Shown here piece after piece: positions 49,899-59,484 of a stretch of DNA of 64,000 bases. Each line of letters starts with the position of its first letter. Within the stretch, counting starts at the first letter, position 1. The notes beneath the pieces are model-generated. The model worked only from the letters and a program-made list of their open reading frames with translations. It did no database searches and was not told where the DNA came from. Both the position numbers and the translations under genes were made by a program. This DNA comes from Bacillota bacterium (GTDB lineage Bacteria > Bacillota_I > Bacilli_A > Erysipelotrichales > Erysipelotrichaceae). The stretch lies in contig JAEWFD010000020.1 of assembly GCA_023388995.1 (NCBI GenBank), positions 137,262 through 201,261 of the forward strand. Reading direction: 5' to 3'.

Positions 49899-50558
49899 AT
49901 GAAAAAGATAGTTTGCGTGGTTGAAGATGAGAAAGATCTCAATGAACTGGTAAAGCGGTATCTGGAGCGTGAAGGCTATGAAGTTCGTGCTTATCTGACA
50001 TTTGAAGATGCCATGGCACATGTCCAAGACCAAGATGTGCATTTATGGATCTTGGATATCATGCTGGATGATAAAAGCGGGTTTGATTTAATTGAACTAA
50101 TCAAGGAAACAAACCGGGAACTGCCTGTTATTTTTATGTCAGCAAGAGATAAGGAATTTGACCGGATCATCGGTCTTGAAAAAGGCAGCGATGACTATAT
50201 CACAAAACCATTCTCTCCGAAAGAGTTGGTTCTTCGCGTCAACAACATCATGAAAAGAACCTACAAAGATGATTATCTGCGAACATTTGTAGACGGTTAT
50301 GAAATTGATGAGCAGCAACGCAAATGCTTTTTTGAGAATAAAGAAATTGAACTGACAACAAAAGAATATGACTTGTTGTGCTTGTTTGTGAAAAACCGCG
50401 GTGTTGCTTTCAGCAGAGAACAAATTTTAGATAAGGTTTGGGATGTTAATTACTTTGGCAGTGACCGGGTAGTGGATGACACCTTGCGGCGTTTGCGCCG
50501 GAAAATGCCGGAGCTAAGTATCCATACTATCTATGGCTTTGGCTATCGTTTAGGCTAA
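49899..50558 (+). CDS. OmpR-family response regulator
   Basis: A 219-residue two-component regulator. Receiver domain with acidic pair E9-D10, phospho-acceptor D53 (LDIMLDDKSG), Lys in YITKPFSPKE; then an OmpR winged helix (ELTTKEYDLLCLFVKNRGVAFSREQIL). It pairs with the kinase encoded next (TAATG overlap). Target genes may include the surface protein at 52004. GAGGTGA precedes ATG. Confidence 0.93.
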   Translation: MKKIVCVVEDEKDLNELVKRYLEREGYEVRAYLTFEDAMAHVQDQDVHLWILDIMLDDKSGFDLIELIKETNRELPVIFMSARDKEFDRIIGLEKGSDDYITKPFSPKELVLRVNNIMKRTYKDDYLRTFVDGYEIDEQQRKCFFENKEIELTTKEYDLLCLFVKNRGVAFSREQILDKVWDVNYFGSDRVVDDTLRRLRRKMPELSIHTIYGFGYRLG

Positions 50559-51880
50559 TGAAAAAGACATTAAAATGGATTTTAGAGTTGACGCTGACAC
50601 AACAGCTGATGGTTATTATTCTAATATTTACCATCAGTTTTTGTACGTTTTTCTTCTTGTTGTTAGGACGCAATATTGATGAATTCGTTGAAGACCAAAT
50701 GTTTCGCATCTTAGAATTATCGCAAAGTGATGTCATTTTTTCCTATACGCAAAATATCCCGATTTCGACGTTGGTGAAGCGTCAGGATACCAACATGGGA
50801 CATGTAATTCTCACAAAACCAAATATGTATATCATTGGCACGCTGGCGCTGGATGAGCATTTGATGAATCGGATGCTGTCACAAGCTGCAGATCAAGTCG
50901 TTCCAACCGTACGGTATTCCTTTCGGAGCGGTGGATCCAGCATCTATTACATGATCCGGCGGATTAATTCAGAAGAAATTTTCATCAGCTACATGTATGA
51001 ATCACTAGGAAATCAAGTGCGGGATACGCTTTTGAGCAATATTATTAATATTACGGTTTTCGTAGTATTTATCTTATTTATCTTGCTCTTGCTATGGGTA
51101 GCTAGCATAATTCAGCCGCTGAAGCAAATACGAACCTATATTGATCGCTTGAAGGTTGGTCAGAGGGCGGAATTGCGCATTATGCGGCAGGATGAAATCG
51201 GAGACTTGGCAAATGCGCTCGTGGGCATGAAAATTGAAATGGATTATCAAGAATCGTTGAAAAATGAATTGATTCATAATATATCCCATGACTTAAAAAC
51301 CCCGATTGCAACAATTAAATCATATGGAGAGAGTATCAAAGATGGCATTTATCCATATGATACTTTAGAAAAAAGTGTTGATGTTATTATTGAACATGCA
51401 GGGCGGCTGGAGAAGAAAGTGCAAAGTTTATTGCTGTTGAACCGTCTTTCCTATGTAGAAAGCGAACAGATTGAGATGGTCAATGTGGATATGGCAGCGG
51501 TCATCCAGCAAGTACTCTTAGCTATTAAAGTAATTAAACCGAATATTCAGATTGATGCGAATTTGATACCTTGTACCTTCCGCGGAAATGAAGAAAACTG
51601 GCGAGTTGCTGTCGAAAATATTATCGACAATGCGCTTCGCTATGCCCGGACGGTAATTCGCATTTCCTTGAAAAAAGATGAATTGATTATTGAAAATGAT
51701 GGTCCTTCGATCAGTGAGGCAAGTTTGCATAGCATTTTCAAGGCTTATGAGAAAGGAACGGACGGCAATTTTGGGCTGGGTCTTTCGATTGTGTATAAAA
51801 TTGTAACGAAGTTTGGCTATTTTGTGGTGGCAGAAAACTATGACGGGGGAGTTCGTTTCCGCATCTACAATACAAAATAA
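50558..51880 (+). CDS. Sensor histidine kinase
   Basis: A 440-residue membrane kinase. TM helices at 14-36 and 162-184 flank a 125-residue external sensor. HAMP region, then HisKA with H244 in NISHDLKTPI, then HATPase with NIIDNALRYA and NFGLGLSIVYKIV. The ISHDLKTPIATIKSYGESIKDG box resembles envelope-stress kinases of Firmicutes. The signal is unknown. It starts at the TAATG junction with the regulator gene. Confidence 0.93.
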   Translation: MKKTLKWILELTLTQQLMVIILIFTISFCTFFFLLLGRNIDEFVEDQMFRILELSQSDVIFSYTQNIPISTLVKRQDTNMGHVILTKPNMYIIGTLALDEHLMNRMLSQAADQVVPTVRYSFRSGGSSIYYMIRRINSEEIFISYMYESLGNQVRDTLLSNIINITVFVVFILFILLLLWVASIIQPLKQIRTYIDRLKVGQRAELRIMRQDEIGDLANALVGMKIEMDYQESLKNELIHNISHDLKTPIATIKSYGESIKDGIYPYDTLEKSVDVIIEHAGRLEKKVQSLLLLNRLSYVESEQIEMVNVDMAAVIQQVLLAIKVIKPNIQIDANLIPCTFRGNEENWRVAVENIIDNALRYARTVIRISLKKDELIIENDGPSISEASLHSIFKAYEKGTDGNFGLGLSIVYKIVTKFGYFVVAENYDGGVRFRIYNTK

Positions 51881-52003
51881 TGCCTGCTTTTAGGGGCGGA
51901 AAAGATGGTTCAATATGGCCGGTAGTTATTTATACTTTATCTTGTGTTTCACTGTATGTTATAATAGAACAAGAGTATTGTATTAAAAGGATGGAGTTAG
52001 CAT

Positions 52004-53089
52004 ATGAAACAATCGTATCGAGAAAGAAAATCGAAGATACTTAATATGGTACAAGTTTGTATCGTGGCAATGTTGTTTGTGTTCCCGTTCCGGGTGCAGG
52101 CAGCATCCAGCAATAATTTGCTGGCAAGTGTAAGTTTTAATGTCGGAGATTTGAATTATGAATTTTCACCAAGCAGAACGTATTATAATCTGACATTGCC
52201 GAAGGATACGAAAGCAGTGGATGTCGTGGCAAAGACGCAAGATGCGTCAGCATCTTATTCGGTTGCTGGGCATACCAATATCAAATCAGATGCAAGTACC
52301 GGCAAAATTGTAATTACGGTTGTTGCGGCCAGCGGGGCTAAGAAGTGGTATACCTTTGCCTTGCAGTTTTCAGCAAACGGCACCAAGCCTCCGGTAACGA
52401 CAACACCAAAAACAACAATAAAGCATGATTTGCAATCGATTCAGTTTGATATCGGTGAATTGGATGTTCCCTTTTCCTTCGATGTTACTTCCTATATATT
52501 GACAGTTCCTAAAGATACAAAAGAAGTTGCAGTTACGGCAGTTGCAACGGGAAGCGAAAAAGCGATTGTCGAGGGAAACAAGCAGCTTGGCCCGGAAAAA
52601 GAAAATGTCATTAAAGTGACCTTCCAAGGAATGGTATATGAGTTTCGTGTGCAGTATGAAAGCGCAGTTCCTGTAACAACCAATACAACAAATTCCAAAG
52701 ACTTTGGTTTAGTTTCACTGGAAATAAAGGAACATAAGCTGAACAAGGTGTTTGCATCAGATGCTTATGAATATACGATGACAGTTGTTGATCCCGATCA
52801 AAAATTTGAGATTCTTGCTGTGGCTACGGATCCGGAAGCGATGATTGAAGTGGATCAAACGGAAAGCAGGCTAAAAATTGTAGTATCCAATGATACGCAG
52901 CGAACTTCGTATCTGATCCGTTTGAAAACAGGTGCAGAAAGTCCTTCGCAAGGGGCAATATCCGGTGTCTTCCAGGATTTATTGCTGGCATTGGTGCTGC
53001 TGGTACTTGCAATTATATTGTTTATACTTTCTCATAAGTTAAAGTCTCATCATAAAATGAATGCAGAAGATCATAATCAAATACTGTAA
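52004..53089 (+). CDS. Surface protein with cadherin-like beta-sandwich repeats
   Basis: A 361-residue secreted, membrane-anchored protein. The signal peptide (about 14-33, ends VQA-AS) is followed by three units of about 90 residues. Each starts LxSxxFxxGxLxxxFSPxxxxYxLTVPKDT and ends VVVSxxxxxxxYxxxL, a pattern like PF12733 cadherin-like domains. Threonine-rich linkers separate them. A helix near 325-347 and a His-rich tail anchor it. An extended -10 (51957-51965) lies upstream; the two-component system is just before it and may control it. Confidence 0.8.
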   Translation: MKQSYRERKSKILNMVQVCIVAMLFVFPFRVQAASSNNLLASVSFNVGDLNYEFSPSRTYYNLTLPKDTKAVDVVAKTQDASASYSVAGHTNIKSDASTGKIVITVVAASGAKKWYTFALQFSANGTKPPVTTTPKTTIKHDLQSIQFDIGELDVPFSFDVTSYILTVPKDTKEVAVTAVATGSEKAIVEGNKQLGPEKENVIKVTFQGMVYEFRVQYESAVPVTTNTTNSKDFGLVSLEIKEHKLNKVFASDAYEYTMTVVDPDQKFEILAVATDPEAMIEVDQTESRLKIVVSNDTQRTSYLIRLKTGAESPSQGAISGVFQDLLLALVLLVLAIILFILSHKLKSHHKMNAEDHNQIL

Positions 53090-53129
53090 AAAAGGTCTGG
53101 ATTTGCGAAATGCAAACCCAGGCCTTTTG
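53089..53129. terminator. Terminator between the surface protein and stomatin gene
   Basis: AAAAGGTCTGG pairs with CCAGGCCTTTT; an inner TTTGC/GCAAA stem extends it. Confidence 0.85.
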
Positions 53130-53138
53130 TGTATACAA

Positions 53139-54047
53139 TTACTTTTTGGATTTTTCAACCGTAGCTGATAATGCAGCTAATGTTCCCGCTAAGTCTTGAA
53201 TAGTGCTTGGAATGATAAGTTTGGTCGCTTGTCCATCCGCTACTTTTTCTAATGACTCAAAGCTCTTCAACGTGAGGTACTCCTGAGAAGGGTGAGCCCC
53301 ATTGATCAATTGTATTCCTTTCGCCTGTGCTTCAAAAATGCGTTCAATCGCTCTAGCTTGTCCCTCTGCTTCACGAATTGTTTGTTCTTTCTTAGCATCG
53401 GCACGTAAGATTACGGCTTCCTTTTCCCCTTCGGCGATCAGGATGGCGGATTGCTTTTCACCCTCTGCTCGTAAGATTGATTCACGACGTTCACGTTCAG
53501 CACGCATTTGCTTTTCCATTGCTTCTTGCAGATCACGCGGTGTAATAATATTTTTGATTTCAACGCGAGTTACTTTGATACCCCAAGGATCGGTTACTTC
53601 GTCTAATACAATGCGCATTCTTCCGTTAATGGATTCACGTGATGTGAGTGTTTGGTCCAGCTCCAATTCTCCGATCAAGTTACGAAGAGAAGTTGCGGAC
53701 ATCAATTCCAGTGCTTTCAATGGACGTTCAATTCCATATGCAAAAAGCTTTGGATCGGTTACTTGGAAGTAAGCAACGCTGTCGATATGAAGTGTAATAT
53801 TGTCACGGGTAATAACAGGCTGCGGTTCGGAATCCAGCACTTGCTCTTTCAAGTTGATGCGCATCCGAATGCGGTCAATCAGCGGAACCATAAAGTGAAC
53901 GCCGACATGCAATGTTTTGTGATAGGCACCTAGACGCTCCACGATGAGTACATACGATTGCGGAACAATACGGACACAGGAAACCAACACAGCAAGAATA
54001 ATAAATACAAAGAAAACGAGTACAAAAAATCCTAAAATTTCTGGCAT
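53139..54047 (-). CDS. SPFH/stomatin-like (band 7) membrane protein
   Basis: A 302-residue protein with one N-terminal helix (about 5-27), an SPFH domain (RIVPQSYVLIVERLGAYHKTL... VDSVAYFQVTDPKLFAYGI) and a long C-terminal coiled coil rich in Ala/Glu/Lys. Bacterial stomatins form oligomeric rafts at the membrane and are usually encoded with NfeD, as here (13 bp spacing). It scaffolds or stabilises membrane proteins. Confidence 0.93.
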   Translation of the reverse strand: MPEILGFFVLVFFVFIILAVLVSCVRIVPQSYVLIVERLGAYHKTLHVGVHFMVPLIDRIRMRINLKEQVLDSEPQPVITRDNITLHIDSVAYFQVTDPKLFAYGIERPLKALELMSATSLRNLIGELELDQTLTSRESINGRMRIVLDEVTDPWGIKVTRVEIKNIITPRDLQEAMEKQMRAERERRESILRAEGEKQSAILIAEGEKEAVILRADAKKEQTIREAEGQARAIERIFEAQAKGIQLINGAHPSQEYLTLKSFESLEKVADGQATKLIIPSTIQDLAGTLAALSATVEKSKK

Positions 54048-54059
54048 AAACTGTCCTCT

Positions 54060-54485
54060 CTAGTCAATTTCTTTGACAATAAGCTTAGCGCCTTCAATTG
54101 CTTGTATACTGACAAGGGTGTCTTGTTCGATGGATTTCCCATCAATACTGATAACATTCCAAATGACGCCATTCCATTTGATTTCACCGTAGTGATCCTC
54201 TGTAATACTGCGAATCAGCTTCGTGTGCTTGCCGATTAAAGAGTCCGCATTGGTGGCAACAATATTGCCGCGAAAATACTTGGCTGCCAGCGGGCGTAAG
54301 GAGAGGATTAAAACACCTGATGTGAGTGCGAATACGACGACTTGAATAATATCGGGCACATTCAATAAGGCGAGAATTAGAGCAATGGCAGCACCGATGG
54401 TAAACCAAATTGATACTAAGGTACCAACTGTCACGATTTCGATGATCAAGGCGGCGATCATAATGAAACACCAAATTAAGATCAT
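54060..54485 (-). CDS. NfeD-like protein
   Basis: A 141-residue NfeD-like membrane protein: two or three helices (about 1-65) and a C-terminal OB-fold with GEIKWNGVIWNVISIDGK, the soluble NfeD domain. Partner of the stomatin gene 13 bp downstream. It overlaps the 125-residue gene upstream by 4 bp, giving a three-gene operon. Confidence 0.9.
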   Translation of the reverse strand: MILIWCFIMIAALIIEIVTVGTLVSIWFTIGAAIALILALLNVPDIIQVVVFALTSGVLILSLRPLAAKYFRGNIVATNADSLIGKHTKLIRSITEDHYGEIKWNGVIWNVISIDGKSIEQDTLVSIQAIEGAKLIVKEID

Positions 54486-54859
54486 ATCGTCGTTTCCCCC
54501 TCTCTCAAATGAACAATCAGCATCCCTTCTTTGTCATGGAAGGAGGCTTCAAATTTAATACCGGTAACATCCTTTTGGACAACTTTCTTTACTTCTTCAA
54601 TAAAGTTTTTGTTGCTGATGCGGGCATATCCTTTGCCGATGGACACCTTATTAAGGTTAGATTCATCAAAAAGCTTTAAATCTAATTCCCGTTTTTTAAT
54701 TGGTTTAATTGCAATCATAAGGTCATCATGATTAATGCCTAGCATTGCGAATTTAGACTCTTGGAAGAAATGGGCAGCGGCATTGTTTAAGGTAAGATTG
54801 TTTTCATAGATCGTCACGATAGGGGTAGAACCGCTTCCTTTTATCCATTCGAATTGCAT
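54482..54859 (-). CDS. Unknown small protein of the stomatin operon
   Basis: A 125-residue soluble protein with no signal peptide. I do not recognise its family. The N-terminal half (QFEWIKGSGSTPIVTIYENNLTLN) looks beta-rich, the C-terminal part amphipathic. It overlaps NfeD by ATGA and starts with AAGGAGG ahead, so it is probably translated together with NfeD and stomatin. It may be a raft-associated regulator. Confidence 0.6.
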   Translation of the reverse strand: MQFEWIKGSGSTPIVTIYENNLTLNNAAAHFFQESKFAMLGINHDDLMIAIKPIKKRELDLKLFDESNLNKVSIGKGYARISNKNFIEEVKKVVQKDVTGIKFEASFHDKEGMLIVHLREGETTI

Positions 54860-55193
54860 ATATCTTCCTCCTTTGCTTACAGTATATCATATTCTTATTT
54901 TTTTGCATAGATCATATATTCACAAAATAAAGAAAAATAATGGCTGGAATAAAGGATCACGCAGCATGCCATGATAGAATTAGGCAGATCTTCCAAATGA
55001 AAAGTAATTCATGGATAAGAACAGTCATTCATTGCTGGAAAAAAAGGGAAGATAGCGAACTGGAAAAGGCTGGAAGAGATCTGATTTGTTCCCTTGTTTA
55101 TTGTCCAGGTGATCGGATGAATGATGCATCTTTCCTTTGCAACTTTACTGTTTTTCTCATATAATAATGAGGATAGTGAGAGGTGGTTTTGAC
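54860..55193. other. Intergenic region with a promoter; no convincing gene
   Basis: It holds the minus-strand promoter of the stomatin operon and a plus-strand promoter TTGCAA-17-TATAAT (55137-55165) for the hydrolase. A 74-codon frame at 54940-55164 lacks a ribosome binding site and codon bias and is not called. Confidence 0.6.
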
Positions 55194-55934
55194 TTGCCAA
55201 CAATCAAGATAGATGGAATACAAATTCACTATGTGCAGGAAGGATCGGGAAGTGATGTAATTCTTTTGCATGGGTGGGGACAAAATACAGAAATGATGCA
55301 GCCTGTTATGGATCATCTGAAGCATGCACATCGTGTTGTATCATTAGATTTTCCGGGTTTCGGACAGAGTGAAGATCCTGGCAGAGCTTATGGTGTTGCG
55401 GATTACGCTGCATTGCTTCGTCAATTGATAGAGAAACTTGAGATTAATAATCCGGTGTTGATTGGTCATTCTTTCGGCTGCCGTGTTGCCATTCACTATG
55501 CCAGCACATATCCTGTAGCAAAAATGATATTGACTGGTGCCGCGGGACTAAGAAGCAAGCGAACGTTGCGCTACTACGTGCGTATATATACGTTCAAGAG
55601 TTTGAAGTGGTGCTGCCGTCTTTTGGGAATGAAGAGATTAGAAGAGAAACTTCGCAAATATTTCGGGAGCAGTGATTATAAAAATACCAGCGGTGTTATG
55701 CGGGAGACATTTGTCAAAGTAGTAAATGATGATGTGAAACCGCTGCTGGGAAGTTTGTCTATGCCGGTTTTGCTGGTCTTCGGTGATCGCGATGATCAAA
55801 CACCTCTGTGGATGGGAGAAACCATGGAAAAACTAATCCCGAATGCTGGATTGGCGGTATTTGAGGGAAGCGGACACTATGCATATTTAGAGCAGCTGCA
55901 GCGGTTTTTGAAGGTTTGTGATGTGTTTTTGTAA
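55194..55934 (+). CDS. Alpha/beta hydrolase
   Basis: A 246-residue cytosolic hydrolase. Oxyanion HGWG, nucleophile GHSFGCR (Ser near 102), acid loop FGDRDDQTP and catalytic His in GSGHYAYLEQ are present. The substrate is unknown, probably a small ester. It starts with TTG at 55194 after AGAGGTGG; a longer frame to 55137 runs across the promoter. The MurF-like gene follows after 15 bp, so a cell-envelope link is likely. Confidence 0.85.
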   Translation: MPTIKIDGIQIHYVQEGSGSDVILLHGWGQNTEMMQPVMDHLKHAHRVVSLDFPGFGQSEDPGRAYGVADYAALLRQLIEKLEINNPVLIGHSFGCRVAIHYASTYPVAKMILTGAAGLRSKRTLRYYVRIYTFKSLKWCCRLLGMKRLEEKLRKYFGSSDYKNTSGVMRETFVKVVNDDVKPLLGSLSMPVLLVFGDRDDQTPLWMGETMEKLIPNAGLAVFEGSGHYAYLEQLQRFLKVCDVFL

Positions 55935-55949
55935 GATGGAGGGGTCGAT

Positions 55950-57554
55950 ATGTTTGAGTTATTCATTCGTAGTGTAATTGCTGTCTGCTTTTTAGCATAT
56001 GTTTGCATTCAGGGAAAACATGCTTTGCATATGTTCCAGCAAAACAGATATGAGCTGCAGCGCTATATTCCATGGCTGAAAACACAGTTTCTGCAAGATC
56101 GGAAAAGTATTTACAATGTCGTGATCAAAGAATTCCTGCTTTTGGGATTATTGATTTTTTCGCTGCTATGGCATTTGCATGCATGGATCTTGTACGTATT
56201 ATATGGCATTGTATTTGTAACGATGTTCGGCTTAAATATTTGGCAGGAACGGCAGGAGCGTTATATTAAGCCGTTGCATTATACCAGCCGGGTGATTCGG
56301 CAGATCGTGGTAATGGTTCTTCTGAATCTTCTGTATGCTATTTTTGTCCTGTCGCTGCCGGTTCGGATTTGGGGTTTGTTTTTTATCTTTGGCAATATGC
56401 TGCAATGGCTTTTTGTAATTGTGATGCATGAAATAACAATGCCCGTGGAAACTGCTGTAAAGCGGCATTATCTCAATGATGCCAAACGGATTTTGGCACA
56501 GCGTACGGATTTGAAGATTGTCGGCATTACCGGAAGTTTCGGGAAAACAAGCAGCAAGCATATTCTGCAGGAGATTATTTCTGAGGAGTATTATTCGCTG
56601 ATGACGCCTGCGTCCTTCAATACACCGATGGGAATTACAATCACCATCAGGGAACAGCTGAAACCAATTCATGAAGCATTCATCTGTGAGATGGGCGCAG
56701 ATAAAGTCGGTGAAATAGACTTTCTGACGAAATTTGTGAAACCGCAGTTCGGCGTGCTGACCTCGATTGGACCGCAGCATTTGCAAACATTTGGGTCCAT
56801 TGAGAATATCATTGCGGAAAAATTTAAGATTATTGAGAACTTGCCGCATGATGGTGTCGGTTTCATTAATTATGACAATACCTATATTCGTTCTTATCAG
56901 ATTACCAATCCTTGTACGATTATAACCTTTGCGATAGATCACGAAGATGCGGATTTCCGAGCTGTCAATATTGTCTATTCACCAAACGGGAGCAGTTTTG
57001 ATGTAATTCTGCCAAGCAAAGAAATTGTTTCTTTCCAAACAAGACTTCTGGGAAAACACAATATCATGAATATTCTGGCTGCGATTGCTGTAGGCAGTTA
57101 TTTGGGAATCGAGATTTCGCATTTGCAGCAGGCTGTACAGCGTGTGCAGTATGTGGAACATCGTCTGGAAGTCAAAACCGAAAAAGGAGTTACCTGGATT
57201 GACAATGCGTTCAATTCCAATCCGGTTGGGGCCCAAATGTCTTTGGAAGTGATGCAGCGGATGCCTGGCAGACGCTATATTATTACACCGGGACTGATTG
57301 ATCTTGGTGAGAAGCAGGAAGAATACAATGAAGCATTCGGATCACAAATGCTGGGCAATGTGGATGAGGTATACCTTGTAGGGATCCAGCAAACCAAGGC
57401 TATTGTGGAAGGATTGCAGAAGAGTGGGTTTGAGATGGGCAATGTTCATGTCTTTGCAACCATTCACGAAGCTTATCATCAGGTCCGCTCGCGAGCTCAG
57501 GTTGGCGATACAATCCTTTTGGAAAATGATTTGCCGGACGCCTTCAACAAATAA
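55950..57554 (+). CDS. Membrane-bound Mur ligase family protein (MurF-like)
   Basis: A 534-residue protein. Residues 1-165 contain four or five membrane helices instead of the UDP-binding N-domain of MurF. The Mur ligase core follows: ATP loop GITGSFGKTSSK (192-203), substrate SFNTPMGITITI, EMGADKVGEID, and a C-domain with VTWIDNAFNSNPVGAQMSLEV and PGLIDLGEK. It likely ligates an amino acid to a lipid-linked or membrane substrate. It lies with ddl and a hydrolase, which is consistent with a role in wall precursor or teichoic modification. Confidence 0.85.
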   Translation: MFELFIRSVIAVCFLAYVCIQGKHALHMFQQNRYELQRYIPWLKTQFLQDRKSIYNVVIKEFLLLGLLIFSLLWHLHAWILYVLYGIVFVTMFGLNIWQERQERYIKPLHYTSRVIRQIVVMVLLNLLYAIFVLSLPVRIWGLFFIFGNMLQWLFVIVMHEITMPVETAVKRHYLNDAKRILAQRTDLKIVGITGSFGKTSSKHILQEIISEEYYSLMTPASFNTPMGITITIREQLKPIHEAFICEMGADKVGEIDFLTKFVKPQFGVLTSIGPQHLQTFGSIENIIAEKFKIIENLPHDGVGFINYDNTYIRSYQITNPCTIITFAIDHEDADFRAVNIVYSPNGSSFDVILPSKEIVSFQTRLLGKHNIMNILAAIAVGSYLGIEISHLQQAVQRVQYVEHRLEVKTEKGVTWIDNAFNSNPVGAQMSLEVMQRMPGRRYIITPGLIDLGEKQEEYNEAFGSQMLGNVDEVYLVGIQQTKAIVEGLQKSGFEMGNVHVFATIHEAYHQVRSRAQVGDTILLENDLPDAFNK

Positions 57555-57560
57555 TGGATG

Positions 57561-57584
57561 ACATGCGCCTAAGCATGTTTTTTC
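57561..57584 (+). terminator. Terminator after the MurF-like gene
   Basis: ACATGC-GCCTAA-GCATGT followed by TTTTT. Confidence 0.85.
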
Positions 57585-57662
57585 ATCGCAATTTATGCAT
57601 GATTGTTGCGGTTTTTTATTTGTTTTTCTAGTATAATAAGGTAGAGAAAGAAGGAATTGCAG

Positions 57663-58265
57663 ATGAATGCTCAAGAGTTCGCCGTAAAAGTACAGCAGCT
57701 TGCTAAAATCGGGCTGTTGTACAACAAGGATCCATATGCCTTGGAGAACTATGAGTTGCTCGAAACAGTAAGCCGTGAATTCTTAAATGAAGAAATGGTG
57801 AAGACACCGATTGTGAAAAATATGTTTGAAAGAGATATTTATCCGACCCCTAATATCTCTGTTCGCGTAATTGTATTGAATGAGAAGCAAGAATTGCTGA
57901 TGGTGCGGGAAAAGCAGGATGGGGGTTGGTCCGTTCCGGGCGGCTGGTGTGAAATCTTTACCGATTTAAAAGAGAATGCGATAAAAGAAGTGAAGGAAGA
58001 AGCAGGTGTTGCCATTGCGCTAGGCCGGCTTCTGGCCATTTTTCGCCGGGAAAGATACAAAGATTATCCAACATTGGTGAGTGAATATGTGCATTACTTT
58101 ATAGCACGATATGAAACAGGTGCTTTGCAGCCGAATCATGAAACTTCCGACGTCCGCTTCTTTGCGATGAGCGATCTGCCGGCTTTATCAAGAAAAAACA
58201 CCATTGCGGAGTTGAAGCAAGCATGGATGGTGTATGAACAGAATCTGGATGCATGGATTGATTAA
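57663..58265 (+). CDS. Nudix hydrolase
   Basis: A 200-residue Nudix protein with an N-terminal extension (about 1-65) typical of the NUDIX_N/ADP-ribose-type group. The Nudix box reads GGWCEIFTDLKENAIKEVKEEAG, with a Lys where the family often has Arg, but the EExG metal site is intact. It probably removes a nucleotide diphosphate such as ADP-ribose. ATG at 57663 follows AAGGA; the TTG at 57657 is too close. ddl follows by 15 bp. Confidence 0.88.
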   Translation: MNAQEFAVKVQQLAKIGLLYNKDPYALENYELLETVSREFLNEEMVKTPIVKNMFERDIYPTPNISVRVIVLNEKQELLMVREKQDGGWSVPGGWCEIFTDLKENAIKEVKEEAGVAIALGRLLAIFRRERYKDYPTLVSEYVHYFIARYETGALQPNHETSDVRFFAMSDLPALSRKNTIAELKQAWMVYEQNLDAWID

Positions 58266-58280
58266 TAAAGGAGAGACTAG

Positions 58281-59462
58281 ATGAAACTTACAGTAGGTGT
58301 GATGTTTGGCGGGGAATCTGTTGAACATGAAATCAGCGTAATCAGTGCTGCCCAGGCAATGGCAGCTCTCAATCAGGAACGCTATCAGGTCGTTCCAATT
58401 TATATTAGCAAGGATCGGTTATTTTACAGCGATGAGATCTTGCTTTCCATGGATTCGTACCGGGATTTGAAGGCTTTGGTTAAAAAGATTCCGCAGGTAA
58501 CCTTTTATCGAAGCAATCAGGATGTGATCATGACACCTGTGAAAAAGAAGCTGTTTGGAAACAAAGAATACAAGCTGGATGTTGTGATACCGGTGATGCA
58601 TGGCACCAACGGAGAAGATGGCTCCTTGCAGGGTTTTTTAGAAACGTTGAAGGTTCCTTATGCGGGATGCAATGTGATTGCGGCGGCAGTGGGACAAGAT
58701 AAGGCTGTGATGAAGCATATCCTTGAAAATTCAAAGTTGCCGGTTTGTCCTTGGACATGGTTCTATCAACATGAGTTGGAAACAAAAAAAGAGCAGATTC
58801 TCCAAAAGGTTCATGAGATTGGCTATCCTGTCATTGTGAAGCCTGCGTGCTTGGGATCATCGGTGGGGATTGGTTCTGCTTCAAATGAGGAAGAAGTGAA
58901 GCGGGCGATTCATGATGCTGCGAAATTTGACCGCAAGATTATTGTGGAGAAAAAGATTGAAGCGCTGCGGGAAATTAATGCAGCTGTACTTGGCAATGCC
59001 AAGAAGCAGCGTGTTTCAGTGCTGGAAGAAGTTGGGAAAACAGATGCAATATTATCCTATAAGGATAAGTATCAAGGTGGTGCCAAATCGTCAAAGGGAA
59101 TGGCCTCGGCTACCAGAATTATTCCGGCACCAATCGGCGAGGAATTAACAAGTAAGATTCAGTCGTTAGCACAGGAAACATTCCGCGTGCTGGATAGCAG
59201 CGGGGTCAGCAGAATTGATTTTATGCTGGATGAAAAGACTGGTCAGGTCTATATCAATGAGATTAATACTATCCCTGGTTCTCTGGCATTCTATTTGTGG
59301 GAGAAGAGCGGTACTGATTTTGCGGCATTGATGGATGAACTTGTGCATTTGGCGATTGACCGCAAACGGCAAACAGAGAAAATGACATTCAGCTATGATA
59401 CCAATATCCTGAGCGGCTTTCAGTTGTCAGGGGCCAAAGGAAGTAAACAGACCAAAGATTAG
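58281..59462 (+). CDS. ddl: D-alanine-D-alanine ligase
   Basis: A 393-residue ATP-grasp enzyme for the D-Ala-D-Ala end of the peptidoglycan stem. GGESVEHEISVIS, TPYAGCNVIAAAV-type hinge (here VPYAGCNVIAAAVGQDKAVMK), KPACLGSSVGI, and EINTIPGSL are present. It is slightly longer than most Ddl because of a C-terminal tail. GGAGAG precedes ATG. It lies between the Nudix and mgtE genes in the same direction; the MurF-like gene is upstream. Confidence 0.95.
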   Translation: MKLTVGVMFGGESVEHEISVISAAQAMAALNQERYQVVPIYISKDRLFYSDEILLSMDSYRDLKALVKKIPQVTFYRSNQDVIMTPVKKKLFGNKEYKLDVVIPVMHGTNGEDGSLQGFLETLKVPYAGCNVIAAAVGQDKAVMKHILENSKLPVCPWTWFYQHELETKKEQILQKVHEIGYPVIVKPACLGSSVGIGSASNEEEVKRAIHDAAKFDRKIIVEKKIEALREINAAVLGNAKKQRVSVLEEVGKTDAILSYKDKYQGGAKSSKGMASATRIIPAPIGEELTSKIQSLAQETFRVLDSSGVSRIDFMLDEKTGQVYINEINTIPGSLAFYLWEKSGTDFAALMDELVHLAIDRKRQTEKMTFSYDTNILSGFQLSGAKGSKQTKD

Positions 59463-59484
59463 GGACTAGATAGGCGGTGTGAAT

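Noticed and set aside
54940..55164. 74-codon ORF upstream of the hydrolase
   Set aside because: No ribosome binding site, no family-like pattern, and it crosses the promoter.
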